Shown here one piece after another: positions 43,579 through 53,060 of a DNA stretch of 64,000 bases. The stretch covers positions 1,302,001 through 1,366,000 of the forward strand of contig CM074759.1 of assembly GCA_037355855.1 (NCBI GenBank), read 5' to 3'. This stretch comes from Pseudo-nitzschia pungens. Taxonomy: Eukaryota > Bacillariophyta > Bacillariophyceae > Bacillariales > Bacillariaceae. The position numbers and the translations under genes were made by a program. Each line of letters begins with the position of its first letter. Within the stretch, counting starts at the first letter, position 1. Under the pieces are notes generated by a model. It saw only the letters and a program-made list of their open reading frames with translations. It was not told the origin of the DNA and did no database searches.

Positions 43579-45012
43579 TCAGTTGTGGGATCCTTTCTTT
43601 TTAAAGGTCTTTCGGTACTTTCTTCTGTACTCTTTGAGTTCGCGTTCAGAGATATCTATCTCATCGTCGGAAACCTCGTGGTCAGCTTGGGCCGTGGCCA
43701 GTACATAGGAGTACTCGTGGTTTGATAAGTTCCTTCCCCAGTGGGGTTTGGGGTGTTGCTCGTTGTCCGAGTCTTCTTTTGCCACAAAATGCTCCTTGAG
43801 CAGATTGATGGTTTCCCGGTCGAATTTTCCCTTTTTGGGTGGTCCGCCGGTTAGTTTCCAGCATTTGCCGGCGTGGGTCTTGCCACAGGTCTTGCATAGC
43901 TGTTTGTTGCTGTTGTCCACAGGGCGCTTCTTTTTGCCAGGGGATTTCCCGTGGTGTCCTCCCCCAGATGCGGCCTTGGGGGTCTTCTTGGTGACGCCGG
44001 TCTGCTTTTCGAGGTCGGTGATGCGTTGTTGCATTATCGCCTCCTTCCGGATGGTGATTTCCAGGTTTTCGAGCTTGTCGATAGTGGTGTTAAAGGATTG
44101 GGTGTAGAGGTCCCATCCAATGTGTTCCAGCTTCTCGCGTTGGGAGTGGGTCATGTTGGAATCCAAGATTTCCTTCAGTTCTCCTTGGGTGAAACTTCTT
44201 GGTGTTTCCATTTGGTCACTGCCACATTCCCAGAGGCATTCTGGGAGATAGCTTTGGAGTTCGGCCATTCGATTGGCCCAGGCTCTGATGCCATATTTGA
44301 GGTCCACGCGCATGCCTCGCATGAATCGTCGGAGGACGATGTACGAGCGCTTGCCGTTTTGGTCATTGCCAAAGATTTTGAGCTTGAGGACATGCATGCA
44401 TTCCTCCATGATATCCTTCCTGTACTCCTGGGATTGGTAGTACTGGGTGAGGGCGCTTGCGACCTTTTTCTTTGGGATTGGAGACTCGAGGTTGTCGGTC
44501 TCCGATTCTTTGTCCGAGCTCGCCGTGGCTGTGTCGGTTTTGTCGGCGTCTGGAGATTTCTCCTTTGCCGTCTCCTTGGAGGCTCCCGTGGGAGTTTCGG
44601 TGGCGTCTTGCCCCATTGATAGTAGTATGTTTGCTTGGTCCCTTTGTTCGATCTCCTGGATCTTTTTCTGTACGCGTCTGGTGTGATGGACCTTGTGGGT
44701 TGGTTCGGCCAAGTAGGTCCGAGTGAGCGTTCGCTGGACAAGTGCGAGTGCCTCATTAGAGAGGATTCGCTGTAAAACGTCCAGTTTCTGGTCTCCGTGG
44801 AGTTTGTCATTGCCAGCAATTTTCTGGTCAAAGTCTCTCTTCCAGATAAGGAAGAGTTCTGGTCTTTCAGTACCATTGAGGACCTTCAGGTAGTCGCTGA
44901 ATGCGATTCCGCCCTGTTCGCTGTCTACATTCATCTTTACGGTGGTGGCGTCTTCTGGCCAGTCCTCCCGAATGATGTTAAAGGGTTTCAGTTTGGTTCC
45001 TTTAGCCGCCAT
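43579..45012 (-). CDS. gag: Retrotransposon Gag (capsid/nucleocapsid)
   Basis: 477 residues. A helical capsid-like central region (FLIWKRDFDQKIAG, RSYIVLRRFMRGMRVDLKYG) and one zinc knuckle, CKTCGKTHAGKC, near residue 385 within a Lys-rich basic stretch suited to RNA binding. Ends KKGSHN then TGA, immediately abutting the pol ATG in the same frame. Confidence 0.88.
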   Translation of the reverse strand: MAAKGTKLKPFNIIREDWPEDATTVKMNVDSEQGGIAFSDYLKVLNGTERPELFLIWKRDFDQKIAGNDKLHGDQKLDVLQRILSNEALALVQRTLTRTYLAEPTHKVHHTRRVQKKIQEIEQRDQANILLSMGQDATETPTGASKETAKEKSPDADKTDTATASSDKESETDNLESPIPKKKVASALTQYYQSQEYRKDIMEECMHVLKLKIFGNDQNGKRSYIVLRRFMRGMRVDLKYGIRAWANRMAELQSYLPECLWECGSDQMETPRSFTQGELKEILDSNMTHSQREKLEHIGWDLYTQSFNTTIDKLENLEITIRKEAIMQQRITDLEKQTGVTKKTPKAASGGGHHGKSPGKKKRPVDNSNKQLCKTCGKTHAGKCWKLTGGPPKKGKFDRETINLLKEHFVAKEDSDNEQHPKPHWGRNLSNHEYSYVLATAQADHEVSDDEIDISERELKEYRRKYRKTFKKKGSHN

Positions 45013-45781
45013 GGTTAATCAGTTTTTATTTTATTTTAGTTTAGTTTAGTTACAGTATTTCTGTAAGTTGTTATTTGGGGTGGAAATGAGCAAAAAGTGG
45101 TTGTTTCAGTTTGCTCCGGTTTCCTCTTTGTCTACACGATATCTCGTGCTGTAACTGATTTTCCCCTTTCGGAATACACGTTATTCCGTGTTGTAACTGA
45201 TTTTGCCTTAAGCTTGTCCAGTGGTGGGAGTTGTTTCTCTCTTTAGTTCCCGGGAATCCTGTGGTTCTCCGGAGTTGTTTCTGTTTTTATAACGTGGGAT
45301 TTGATTCCCGTGGTTCTCCGGCGTTGCTTCTCTATTAAGCAATCACCGGGCCGGTCCCACTTCCCGTTTCCCGTGGGATTGGTGGTGTTTAGGTATTCAT
45401 TATATACCTTTCCGGATATCCGTATACTTCGGTTTTGGTTGGCATCCCCTATTCGGTCTGTCCATCCACTCAGTGTTGGTCCAATTAGTCCACTCACTGG
45501 ATCATGTGTCACTTTTTCGACACTTATTTCATTATTTCTGTTGTCGACCATGGTCCTGTTTAGGTACTTAGGTGTCTCTGTTGCTGCTGTTGCTCCCTTC
45601 TTTGGGCGCCAACAGTTGCTGGGGTCGGTCTTCCTTGTGCTGCAGACACTGGATATCCTTCTCCCTGTTTTTGCTTCTCTGCGCCTCCATTTTTGGCAGT
45701 CTTTCGGTCTCGTCGTCCTTTTTTGATCGATCGGTACCTTTCTGCTCATGGTCATCAGCGCTCAGCTTGATTTTAAAATCA
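45013..45781 (-). other. Leader region of the retrotransposon with internal short repeats
   Basis: Non-coding leader between the 5' LTR and gag. The plus strand shows paired direct repeats, for example GTGCTGTAACTGATTTTCC near 45149 with a GTGTTGTAACTGATTTTGCC copy near 45189, and CTGTGGTTCTCCGGAGTTG near 45252 with CCGTGGTTCTCCGGCGTTG near 45308. These may be duplicated packaging or regulatory elements; function is inference. Confidence 0.6.
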
Positions 45782-45970
45782 TGCCATACCCCGGGTCTAC
45801 TAGTGATTAGAATAGTAGTGATATGCAAATTGTGAGCTCTATTGGTTAGTCTATTTGCTACAGTTCTAAGAGCCTTCCGAATCAGCGATTCTGTCGACTC
45901 GCCGATTGTTTTTATCCTTATCCTTAATCCAGTCCCGTGTGTACTCGTGACTGTATTTTGGTGCACGGCA
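45782..45970 (-). repeat. 5' LTR of the Ty3/gypsy element
   Basis: 189 bases, the partner of 40105-40293, with no difference seen. It presumably holds the element promoter. Confidence 0.95.
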
Positions 45971-45975
45971 GTACT

Positions 45976-46488
45976 AGTAGTGTTTCTCATTGCTGCAATT
46001 AATTTACGAACTACTACTACTGTACTACTTTTAGTCCATAGAATTTAACCTTTGATTGATATGCATGATATTTATGAAACATAGCTACAACCAAAGAACG
46101 TGACAGCGACTCGGGGATTCTAAACCTCACATCAAAACTCGAGTTCTGTGCGACAAGGATTGTACAAGCACTAAGTTGTTTTTCTTGGTTGAGAACACCA
46201 CTACCGGTACTTATGATGGCTTCATGCAACTGGCTTCGTGAATATCAACAGGTGGACCTGGCACAGGCTCGTACACGTCAATCATCCAGATCTCCGCTTC
46301 AATAGGTACTCATTCGACATTGCACTGATGCCAAATCGTTTGGTGGGACCAAAGTCGATATCTCGTCAATGTGTAATCCGTTCCAGATTCTGTATCTTGC
46401 CCCCTTGAAAATGCACCACAAACTGGTATCTTTGGTGGAATCAATCGAACTGAAGTGAAACGCAACAGAACAATCCCAAATCAACATC
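45976..46488. other. Intergenic region, 5' of the FBT-like gene
   Basis: No gene supported. AT-rich with a short ACTACTACTACTGTACTAC word near 46008. It is the presumed promoter of the downstream transporter; the retrotransposon insertion leaves about 500 bases of native upstream sequence. Confidence 0.4.
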
Positions 46489-48504
46489 ATGCTGCCGATA
46501 TCTCTTCGACTGGTCTATGCCCTAAATGCAGCGACCTTCGAAATCTCAAGCTTGGCACTGTTGTCAATAGTGAACACGAGGGTCAGCATCCCTGCGGAAT
46601 ATCTGCCCGCGTACGGTGCGATTTCGTTTCTCCCGTACAGTCTCCGCCCTCTTTTTGCGGCGATCAGTTCGGTCTTGCTGAACTGCAAAAGGACAACGGA
46701 TGAAAACAAAAACCGACACGACAAGCTTCTGTTTCCGGCCTTCATCCTGGCAAGTTTGTCATTCGTAGGGACGACTCTGATCCCGTCCGACGGAATTGTT
46801 CTGTGCTTTTTCTGGGGTTTCGTGAGGGGAGTAGCCGGTGCGTGGAGCGATTTCTTGATCGGTATGGCCATCATTGAATATTCGAGGTTGCAGTCTGGTG
46901 TTTCATCGATGTCTCCTTCCGCGGACAAAGGCAGGGCAACCTACGAACAGACTGTATCTGTGACCACCGCACAATCTTCAACGGCCAAAAATGTCGGATC
47001 ATTTGCGGCATCGATTTCGACCTTTCTATTTTTTGCAAAGAACCAAGATCTCGAAGATGCTGTCGTTAATAAACTCTTGTTGGGAGCCGCTTCGATTTTT
47101 GCTTCGGCAGCTCTGGTTTCTTTGAAATATCAATTCCACGTTGGGGATTTGTTGGCAAACACAAACTTGCATGTGATGATATCCGCCGCAGATAACGATG
47201 ATACCGTCAATGGCAACCAAAGGAATTTAGATGACGATGTATCCATGGATACCAGTCATTGTTCGGGTAGCACACCGCCGGCAGGAGGACAAAAGGAATT
47301 GGAATCACTCGCTTTGGATCAAGGAGAAACAATACGTTCGTCAGAAGTACAGAGTACGAGTGGTGATTCAACAGGACCGGCACTCATACACCAGCAGAAA
47401 ATACTGGAAGTCTCAACGCTAGTAGCGTTCCAAACTCTCTTGGCTATCTCGGCACTTCAAAAACCCATTGTTGCAGTATCAAACCAGAAGATATGGGTTT
47501 CGTTGGTGGTGATTGTAGCCATCATACTTCTGTTCACCATTTGTTATGCTTATCAATACGAGCACCAGCTGAAGAAGGCATCCCTTTTACCTCCGTCGGA
47601 TGAAGAAAGTGTCAAGAATCGTTCTCGAGTTCAAAAATTGCCCCACCGACAGCTGAATCTATACCTTTTGTTGAGGTATTCCTTACCAATCGCTGGATTT
47701 GTGATGTACTCCTACCTTTACTCTGTCTTCGGAAGTGAACCAATGTTTTTACAATCGCTTTCTGTCCTGAAATCGGCCATCGGGTCGCTGGCTACTTTTT
47801 GCTACGAAAAATTCTTGTCTCATTACTGCCATTCTGGCTGGCCGTTGATAGGGCTGATTGCAACTCTGGACATAGTGATGGGGCTTGCTGCTCTACTGGA
47901 CGTTTGGGTAATTCGTCAGGTCAAGAAGAAGGAAGTCGACGGCGAGTACTTCATTGACAATTCTCTGAGATGCTTGGTCGTGGCAGTGGGTCTCATCAAG
48001 TATTTTTTTGCAGAGCTTGATTATATGCCGACCTTGGTCTTGTCAACAACGAATGTATATAGTGACGATGACAAACGTTTTGGAGATGGTGACGAAAGCA
48101 AACCACGAGGAGGTGATCATCTTTTCGACGATGAACCAGAAGAGAGAACATCATTGTCTGATGACTTTCAAAGACTTCGAAACCCCAGATTTTCATCACT
48201 GAACATTGATTCGCGTCACGAGGAAGAAGACGAAACAGAGACACCGCAATTGCCCATGATCAGTGCGGGAATGCAGTATGCTTCCTTCCTTTCATGCATT
48301 GACTTTGGAGCTCAGATTGGTGACTGGATCACTGTACCAATTATTGCTTCGCTTGATATCACACGCGAGAATAACTGGGATCATTTGGACAGACTCGTCA
48401 TTATCTGCAGCATCTTGCGGATGGGTCGGGTCGTGTTCCTGTGGTTGATCTGCCCACCAATGAACTCAATTCGCACGCCTAGTCCCACTAACAACGTTTG
48501 TTAG
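46489..48504 (+). CDS. Folate-biopterin transporter (FBT/BT1)-like MFS membrane protein
   Basis: 671 residues with about 12 hydrophobic helices and two polar cytosolic insertions (about residues 210-305 and 525-585). FBT-like features: AISFLPYSLRPLFAAISS after helix 1 (compare family PW-x-x-KP-x-x-G), GVAGAWSDFLIGMAIIEYSR (a family-like S-D-x-x-x-x-x-x-x-x-E-x-R motif), QSSTAKNVGSFAASI and the late FFAELDYMPTLVLST. Members of the family move folates or pterins across plastid or plasma membranes. The neighbours are CobU and CobS-CobT, so a corrinoid or related cofactor substrate is conceivable, but that is context inference only. The start at 46489 gives a short N-terminus before helix 1. Confidence 0.6.
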   Translation: MLPISLRLVYALNAATFEISSLALLSIVNTRVSIPAEYLPAYGAISFLPYSLRPLFAAISSVLLNCKRTTDENKNRHDKLLFPAFILASLSFVGTTLIPSDGIVLCFFWGFVRGVAGAWSDFLIGMAIIEYSRLQSGVSSMSPSADKGRATYEQTVSVTTAQSSTAKNVGSFAASISTFLFFAKNQDLEDAVVNKLLLGAASIFASAALVSLKYQFHVGDLLANTNLHVMISAADNDDTVNGNQRNLDDDVSMDTSHCSGSTPPAGGQKELESLALDQGETIRSSEVQSTSGDSTGPALIHQQKILEVSTLVAFQTLLAISALQKPIVAVSNQKIWVSLVVIVAIILLFTICYAYQYEHQLKKASLLPPSDEESVKNRSRVQKLPHRQLNLYLLLRYSLPIAGFVMYSYLYSVFGSEPMFLQSLSVLKSAIGSLATFCYEKFLSHYCHSGWPLIGLIATLDIVMGLAALLDVWVIRQVKKKEVDGEYFIDNSLRCLVVAVGLIKYFFAELDYMPTLVLSTTNVYSDDDKRFGDGDESKPRGGDHLFDDEPEERTSLSDDFQRLRNPRFSSLNIDSRHEEEDETETPQLPMISAGMQYASFLSCIDFGAQIGDWITVPIIASLDITRENNWDHLDRLVIICSILRMGRVVFLWLICPPMNSIRTPSPTNNVC

Positions 48505-49086
48505 TTTACTACTACACAAATTATCAACATAATAAGGCGCCTTAAACAATAGAATAGTATTTTGTAACTAGCCGAAAAGAACTCTCCTTATAATAATATA
48601 CGTATTTAAATAACTTTAATCACCAAAGGTGATACTAAATTACTCAGTCTATAACCAGACTTTAACGTCGCCTCCATCAGAGAGTCAGGACCCCAAGTGG
48701 TAGAACAACAAATTTTCAAACAAACCTTGAACATCAATCAGGGAAAGGAACAAAACAAGTCCCACAAAATAGGGACTTGAGAGAAAGTGAGATGGGAAGG
48801 AAGATAGTGGGATAAGATCCAATATCAAAAGGGATGGGACATGATGAGAAGCAGGAAAAGAGAACAAAAACCAAGGTACAAAGTGGAATCAACCCTAAGG
48901 TCCAGTAAGCCAGGCACGTAGGAGAGCAGCTTCTCGTTGGTATGGCTGCACCGGAGGGGCAGGGGCTGCATACTGCTTCCTGGCAAGGTGGATGGTTGCA
49001 AGCCAATGCCTCTTGGCAGTCAGGGTGTAGCCTTGTAGGACTTGGAAAGGGGTTTGTAAAAGGGAGTGTGACTGGGGGAGTGCACC
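48505..49086. other. Convergent 3' gap with purine-rich stretch
   Basis: No gene is supported. From about 48700 to 48900 the plus strand is strongly purine-rich. From 48940 to 49085 it is GC-richer (GGCAGGGGCTGCATACTGC). The composition differs from the other gaps and may be the relic of a mobile element, but no terminal structure is visible. Confidence 0.3.
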
Positions 49087-51528
49087 TTACGACAGAATAT
49101 CTTGTATTGTGGCCATGTCTGCAATCATTGTGGCCGAGGTTTGGAGAATAGGAACCGCAAGCAATGCCCCCGTACACTCACCCATTCTAAGTCCCATGGA
49201 AAGAGCCGGTGAGGCCGGAACTGGGAGATTATACTCCTTTGCAATTGCTTGGATCTGTTCGATTGCTGCCTGCTGTCCCTTTTCAGCCGATTTCGTTGTC
49301 AAGAATAGCGCATTACAAACGCTTGGTTTCATCCGAACCGCTGCCAATGCAGCTGCCGTGACAATGAAACCATCTACCAAAACAGCTACATTTCGATCCG
49401 AGGCTTCGATCATTGCTCCAACCAAAGCTGCAATTTCTGAACCACCCACCCTCGAAAGAATAGAAATAGATTCATTCAAAGACCCCTTGTGCTTTTTCAA
49501 CGCCCTTTCCACAATATCAATCTTCTTCTTGATTTTATCATTATCGGCTGTATGAGAATTGAAAGCTCCTCCACCGCATAGGTCTTCCACAGATTTGCCC
49601 GTCAGAGCAGCAATCAGCGTGGATGCCGTGGTCGTATTTCCTATTCCGACTTCACCGAGAGCCACAACCTTGCAATTTTCTTCCTCTACTACTTGTGCAA
49701 TGGTATCTTTTCCAATTTTTAGGCATCGCTCCATTTCTTCGATAGACATTGCAGGCTCGACACAAAAGTTGCGAGTACCCGTGGCAAGTTTGTTTGTTGC
49801 CGAGTTCACAAAGGTTCCTGAGTATGAATCACCGAGTACTCCCACGTCCACGACGCTCAATTTCAAGCCTAGTCCTTTCGCTAACACCGATGCACCTGCC
49901 ACATTTCGTTGTAGCCCTTCCAATATAGCTCTGGTTACTACTTGCGGATACAATGAACATCCTTCTCCACCATCTTCCGGGGCCGCAGCCACCCCGTGAT
50001 CCCCCGCAAAAATTATCGCATTCACGGCGTCAGCTTTGGGACTCAAACTATTTTGTAGGACAGAAAGACGAGCTGCCCATTCTTCCAGTGTACCTAGCGA
50101 CCCAACTGGTTTGGCTAAGGCATCTAGATAGGCCTGCACCGCATTGTGTTTGTCCATTGTCGTCGCTGTTGAATTCAAGACCTTTTGAGCTGTTTCCTTC
50201 GGCGACGATGGAGACGAAGGTTCATCTTCACTTACTTGGACCGACTTTTCCTCTGCGATGTCCTTGTGCTGTGCTTCATTTTGTGCATGTTTTCTGTCCA
50301 AGAAAGCAACAAATCCACACCAAAATTGGTACAATGTGAACATAGACCCAAAGCGTAGAAACAATCGTAGGTTTTCGTCTTCCAGTAGGGACTCCAATCC
50401 ATTCGACGATGCTTTAGTGCTGTTACTCAACACATTCAAACAAGATTTTATAAGTTCCGACACCGGACCTCCTGCTAAGCTTGCGTAGATAAACAGTTCT
50501 ACGACACAAATTGTGCCACCGAGAAAGTCACCCATTACACCCCCGAGTTTCCTTCGTGCGTATAGTCCTGCACACTCGGCACAAATCCAGGAACCCATCA
50601 TCAAGTGCACTGCTAGGTGAGGCCCGTAGAAGGCGCTTGTCACCCCAAAGCAAAACAGGATAGAAAAGAAGATACGAGGGAGGCTGACCAAAAACTTGGC
50701 TCGAATCATAAACGCATAAAAGGTCGACTTCGGACCGTCTTCCTCGATGTAGTCGCACCTCCAAATCAAATATGGGGCCGTCAACCGAGCCAAAGTGTGA
50801 CTGACGCGACAATGGAATACAGACAAAATTTCATTGAAATGAGCCAATACTACACGTACGGTGATCCAAGTCAAACCATAGCATCGAATTCGATGAGGCA
50901 CTCACGCAACAATCAATGCCGGTCCCGCACCCTGGCTTGATTCGGCCTCGGTCTCTGCACCGGCACCGATGGAAAGGATTTTCCAACTGGATGGACCTAA
51001 TGCTGCCAAAAGTTGCAACTTCGTAAACACGTAGAGGATCAAAGCTGCAGAACCAAAAGTCCCTAATCTACTGTCGGACATGATTCTCAAAATTTGTTGT
51101 TTCGTCCATCCTCCTCCCATTCCGTCAGCCGTATCGGCCAAACCATCCTCGTGCAAGCATCCCGTGATTTTCAGACTCGCGGCTGTACTTAGGGCCGCTG
51201 CAGCCACTACCGGTAGCCCCCATAAGAGTACCCCCAGGTCGAAAACTTGTGACACAAGACAGCCTACAATAGCTCCGACGACAGGGAAATAGCACATCCC
51301 CTTCATCAAAAGTCCGGGATGAAGTGCTGTCCAACTCAGAGGAGATGGCAGAGCCGTGACAAACCCAAAGATATTCGTAAAGCATTTTGCCTCGGTTTTC
51401 AAACCAAATGCATTCTCCTCCAAGAATGCTTCGATTTCGTTTGCGACTTCATCGCGAGATTGATTCTTACCACCTCCGAAACCGCGAGATTCGACCGTGC
51501 CAGGGTCCAACACGTTTTTTTCGGACAT
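49087..51528 (-). CDS. cobS-cobT: Fused cobalamin synthase (CobS) - nicotinate-nucleotide:DMB phosphoribosyltransferase (CobT); two exons
   Basis: Exon 1 is 51528-50906 and exon 2 is 50800-49087; the 105-base intron (50905-50801, GTGAGT..GTCAG) splits a codon (GC|T) in phase 2, giving 778 residues. The first ~370 residues are CobS: FVTALPSP, the metal-binding GCLHEDGLADTADGMGGG, IMSDSRLGTFG, and after the splice HTLARLTAPYLIW and GGVMGDFLGG, with several membrane helices. The second half is CobT: KPVGSLGTLEEWAARL, IIFAGDHGVA, GEVGIGNTTTAS, and RMGECTGALLAVP carrying the probable catalytic Glu. CobT makes alpha-ribazole phosphate and CobS joins the ribazole moiety to AdoCbi-GDP. The fusion would couple consecutive reactions at a membrane. 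Introns on this and the CobU gene argue against bacterial contamination. Confidence 0.93.
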
Positions 51529-53060
51529 GGTGGACGTGATGTATGTTGCGTATCAACAATGCGCTACGGAGTTCCAGTTTCTGACAAAGAGTAAATGAGT
51601 TTGGGCTTGCCCGCGATCCGCTTTCACTGAATGAGAATAAAAACACGCGGTAGTTTCCTCTGGAATCGATGTTGCGAGCACTTTGGGCATGATTTACAAT
51701 TTTGTTGGATGGTGAGGATTTGATGATGGATCGGAACGATCCATATGTCATGTCAGTTCAAAATCTTTGCTTATCGAATCAATCACGTGCTACAGAAGAA
51801 CTCGCTGTGTCGTAAGGATCTTACCCAAGTGTACGTGTACGGTAAGGTCTTACTGTTGATTGACCCAAACGAAAATACCATAAGGTTACTCAATACTCGC
51901 ACTTTGGGCATGATTTACAATTTTGTTGGATGGTGCGGATTTGATGATGGATCGGAACGATCAATATGTCATGTCAGTCCAAAATCTTCGCTTATCGAAT
52001 CACGTGCTACAGAAGAACTCGCTGTGTCGTAAGGATCTTAGCCACGTACACGTGTACGGTACTTTTGATTGACCCGAACGAAAATACCTTAAGATTTACT
52101 CAAATAGGACCGTATCTATTCTTACGCCCACCCAATCCTTAAGTGTTGCTGGCATCACAAAGCATGATATGTTGTCAGTTTCCCACCGTTGTTTCAAAAT
52201 TAATGACCGAACAGCTACTGGTACTTTGCAAAACAAAGAAGGAAATGAACAAGAAGAGAATACGAGTACAAAACGGACTTTGTAGTAAGGTTAGTAGTTG
52301 AACTAACTTCTCCAAATGCTCTACTAGCAGTATCGGTACTAGGATTGGACACAAGGGTCTTCTTCAGAAGGGGATCATACTACTAATAGTACTGCAATTC
52401 AAATAATGTAGATCGGAAGTGTTTGTTGTAGTAGACACCAGTCTTCGTCTTGGGGGGTACTTTCTTCCACTTCTTCCTCTGCAATTCTAGTACTGGTGGT
52501 ACTAGTAGTACTACTAATAGTAGTAGTAGTTCTCTCCATCCCAATCGTTTGTGTTCCAGCAACAGGAGGGATTACTAGTAGATTGCCGTTGAGTAGAAGT
52601 CCTCTCTCTCGAGGACAAGAAGAAACGGGAACGACGAGGTTTGCAACCAACCTGGCGGTGCTGTCTCCCCGTCTCCCTGCCGACGCCGCCAAGCCGGACG
52701 GGGTCGTCCGTTCCACACACAATACTAGTGCGAAGAGCTGCACGTCCCTTGGCGCAAGAACAAAAAAGTCTCGCGATCGCTCCCGTTGGGGGGAACGGCA
52801 TTATTGTTTGAAACGAAACAATGAATACTACACGTAGTAGTATCCGGCGTAATTTACAAGTCTGGTATTGGTGGGGTGCAACAAGCAAGACCTAATAGTA
52901 GTACTACCACGATTGGGGTTCCTCCGTGCCGATCGAACCGAGCATTCCTGGTTGGATTGCTGCTTGCTTGCTTTCTTGAGTGCTGCGTTCTGTTCAGTTC
53001 TGTTCTGTTTATCTATGGGTAGCTCTAACGTTTCCGCAGCGGGGAAAGCCCAAACCGGAA
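51529..53060. other. Intergenic region with a tandem duplication and TACTAGTA words
   Basis: No supported gene. It contains the ~220-base tandem duplication listed separately, directly upstream of the CobS-CobT start. A TACTAGTAGTACTACTAATAG cluster lies at 52498-52530. The remaining part to 53060 is ordinary 3'/intergenic sequence of the MFS gene. Confidence 0.45.
51681..52110. repeat. Tandem duplication (~220 bp unit x2) upstream of cobS-cobT
   Basis: The unit from CTTTGGGCATGATTTACAAT (51681) recurs at 51902 with the same order of blocks: GGATTTGATGATGGATCGGA, TATGTCATGTCAGT, CACGTGCTACAGAAGAACTC and TGATTGACCC. The copies differ by scattered substitutions and small indels. The first copy begins about 150 bases before the start codon of the divergent cobS-cobT gene. 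Confidence 0.9.

Larger units (their letters stand above)
40100..45975 (-). mobile_element. Complete Ty3/gypsy-type LTR retrotransposon with GTACT target duplication
   Basis: The element proper is 40105-45970 (5866 bases), flanked by GTACT on both sides (40100-40104 and 45971-45975). The two 189-base LTRs read identical. Internal order on the minus strand is 5' LTR, a ~770-base leader, gag, pol (protease, RT, RNase H, integrase), a purine-rich tract (CATGGAGGAGTA) just before the 3' LTR. Integrase after RNase H marks the Ty3/gypsy order, not the Copia-type CoDi order common in diatoms. Intact frames, identical LTRs and a clean duplication indicate a young and possibly active copy. I could not identify the tRNA for the primer site, which begins TGATTTTAAAATC after the 5' LTR. 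Confidence 0.95.

Noticed and set aside
40100..45975. Assignment of the LTR element to the diatom Copia (CoDi) group
   Set aside because: Integrase follows RNase H, and a GPY/F module is present; this is the Ty3/gypsy order.
48940..49090. GC-rich stretch as a small structured RNA or tRNA relic
   Set aside because: No stable arms or T-loop motif could be drawn by eye; kept only as intergenic sequence.
38240..51528. Bacterial contamination as the source of the cobalamin genes
   Set aside because: Both CobU and CobS-CobT contain GT..AG introns that restore conserved motifs, and eukaryotic-type genes flank them on the same sequence.
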